A DNA stretch of 64,000 nucleotides, taken from NCBI GenBank assembly GCA_907163375.1, contig CAJQUW010004768.1, positions 134,001-198,000 on the forward strand. The letters run 5' to 3'. The DNA is from Prostheceraeus crozeri. Its lineage: Eukaryota; Platyhelminthes; Polycladida; Euryleptidae. Positions 62,801 through 64,000 of this stretch are shown here, in pieces. A program made the position numbers and the translations under genes. Numbering within the stretch: position 1 is the first letter of the stretch; the number at the start of each line of letters is the position of its first letter. Under the pieces are notes generated by a model. That model did no database searches. It was not told the DNA's origin and was given only the letters and a program-made list of their open reading frames with translations.

Positions 62801-64000
62801 GTTTTGGCGCTAGAGACCAAAACGTCCAAAATTCTAACTCTGTCGTTTTTTCGAAAAATGTTGAAAATTTTTTCTCTCCGATTGACTTGAAACTCACCAT
62901 ACAGATGCAGAATTTCACGCTGATTCCAAATCTGAAATCCGTTTTGCTCTCCGATGCTTCGTTTTGAAGCTACACCCCAAAACGTCCAAAATTCTAACTC
63001 TGTCGTTTTTTCGACAATCTCCCAAAATCTTAAATGGCGTCTCACATCTAAACGAAGACAGATATGAACAAGGCGTTTCTTTCACTGAATTTGTCTCACT
63101 CTTAGCTTTCAAACGAGCTATGGCACGACAAAATCCGTCCACTAGAAGCCAAGATCGAAGCTAGCTCTCCCGAGGGGGGGGACGTCAGCGAAATTTGATG
63201 AAAAATGTTTTGGTGAAGGTCCCAGGTCGAAATGCCACACTTTGGAAAATTTTCAAAATTTTGCCCATACAAAGCCACTCTGACACTTAGGATTTTTCAG
63301 GTGAGCTCCGACCTAAAATCTTAAATGGCGTCTCACATCTAAACGAAGACAGATATGAACAAGGCGTTTCTTTCACTGAATTTGTCTCACTCTTAGCTTT
63401 CAAACGAGCTATTGCACGACAAAATCCGTCCACTAGAAGCCAAGATCGAAGCTAGCTCTCCCGAGGGGGGGGACGTCAGCGAAATTTGATGAAAAATGTT
63501 TTGGTGAAGGTCCCAGGTCGAAATGCGACACTTTGGAAAATTTTCAAAATTTTGCCCATACAAAGCCACTCTGACACTTAGGATTTTTCAGGTGAGCTCC
63601 GACCTAAAATCTTAAATGGCGTCTCACATCTAAACGAAGACAGATATGAACAAGGCGTTTCTTTCACTGAATTTGTCTCACTCTTAGCTTTCAAACGAGC
63701 TATGGCACGACAAAATCCGTCCACTAGAAGCCAAGATCGAAGATAGCTCTCCCGAGGGGGGGGACGTCAGCGAAATTTGATGAAAAATGTTTTGGTAAAG
63801 GTCCCAGGTCGAAATGCCACACTTTGGAAAATTTTCAAAATTTTGCCCATACAAAGCCACTCTGACACTTAGGATTTTTTCAGGTGAGCTCCGACCTAAA
63901 ATCTTAAATGGCGTCTCACATCTAAACGAAGACAGATATGAACAAGGCGTTTCTTTCACTGAATTTGTCTCACTCTTAGCTTTCAAACGAGCTATGGCAC
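35889..64000. repeat. Two-monomer satellite mosaic, right part (continues beyond window)
   Basis: The array resumes at CGTTCAAATTCACTATACC inside a long-unit subrepeat and runs to the window edge without another interruption. Long units recur at spacings of about 779, 1069 or 1360 bp. Variants cluster: an S form with GGAGGTCAGTG and GGTGAAGG is found mainly at 47-55 kb, ACGCC forms with six Gs at 38-47 and 58-61 kb. At least three S units in a row occupy 63.2-64.0 kb. Confidence 0.97.

Noticed and set aside
24599-63986. Many 60-145-codon frames on both strands across the large array
   Set aside because: They follow the monomer, shift phase with the G run and with 779- or 1069-bp units, and have no domain or independent start signal.
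12752-64000. CRISPR array
   Set aside because: Repeats are contiguous and long, without unique spacers, and the context is animal mobile DNA.
1-64000. tRNA or rRNA genes
   Set aside because: No cloverleaf with A and B boxes and no rRNA-like stretch was noticed by eye; a dedicated scan was not possible.

Overview
The window looks like repeat-rich, probably heterochromatic DNA from an invertebrate animal, most likely marine. The evidence is the mix of elements: two Polinton/Maverick-like fossils, a non-LTR retrotransposon, a Penelope-type GIY-YIG fragment, a decayed Tc1 transposon, a TA-flanked non-autonomous transposon and two unrelated satellite arrays. The phylum cannot be fixed from the sequence, and no host protein gene could be identified with confidence.

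Layout. 1-832: degenerate AT-rich repeats and unannotated DNA. 833-8387: fossil A, a very AT-rich Polinton/Maverick-like element holding a capsid block, a retroviral-type integrase and an adenain-like protease. A 1.18-kb TA-flanked transposon (1410-2593) is inserted in it. 8388-12410: mostly single-copy DNA with small tandem repeats and palindromes but no recognisable gene. 12411-18676: a 175-bp satellite with a decayed left edge and a 14-monomer, 2450-bp higher-order block present twice in tandem. 18677-20250: unassigned DNA. 20251-21530: a truncated LINE. 21556-21765: a Penelope-like GIY-YIG fragment. 21780-24606: fossil B, a second Polinton-like element on the minus strand with packaging ATPase, pX-like core peptide, zinc fingers, a possible polymerase-associated fragment and an exonuclease-like protein. 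24607-64000: a 37.6-kb satellite mosaic, running off the window and interrupted once by a Tc1 element (34108-35888).

The large array is the most unusual structure here. It is built from a short (about 290 bp) and a long (about 488 bp) monomer that share the same head. Long monomers are separated by one, two or three short ones, so spacing takes only the values of about 779, 1069 and 1360 bp. A single A/C site in the shared head tracks which tail follows, and rare variants recur at distant places. Together these suggest unequal exchange and local homogenisation.

Fossils A and B carry largely complementary Polinton gene sets but differ in base composition, so they are read as two separate insertions rather than halves of one element. 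All identifications come from reading motifs by eye; no database search was run.
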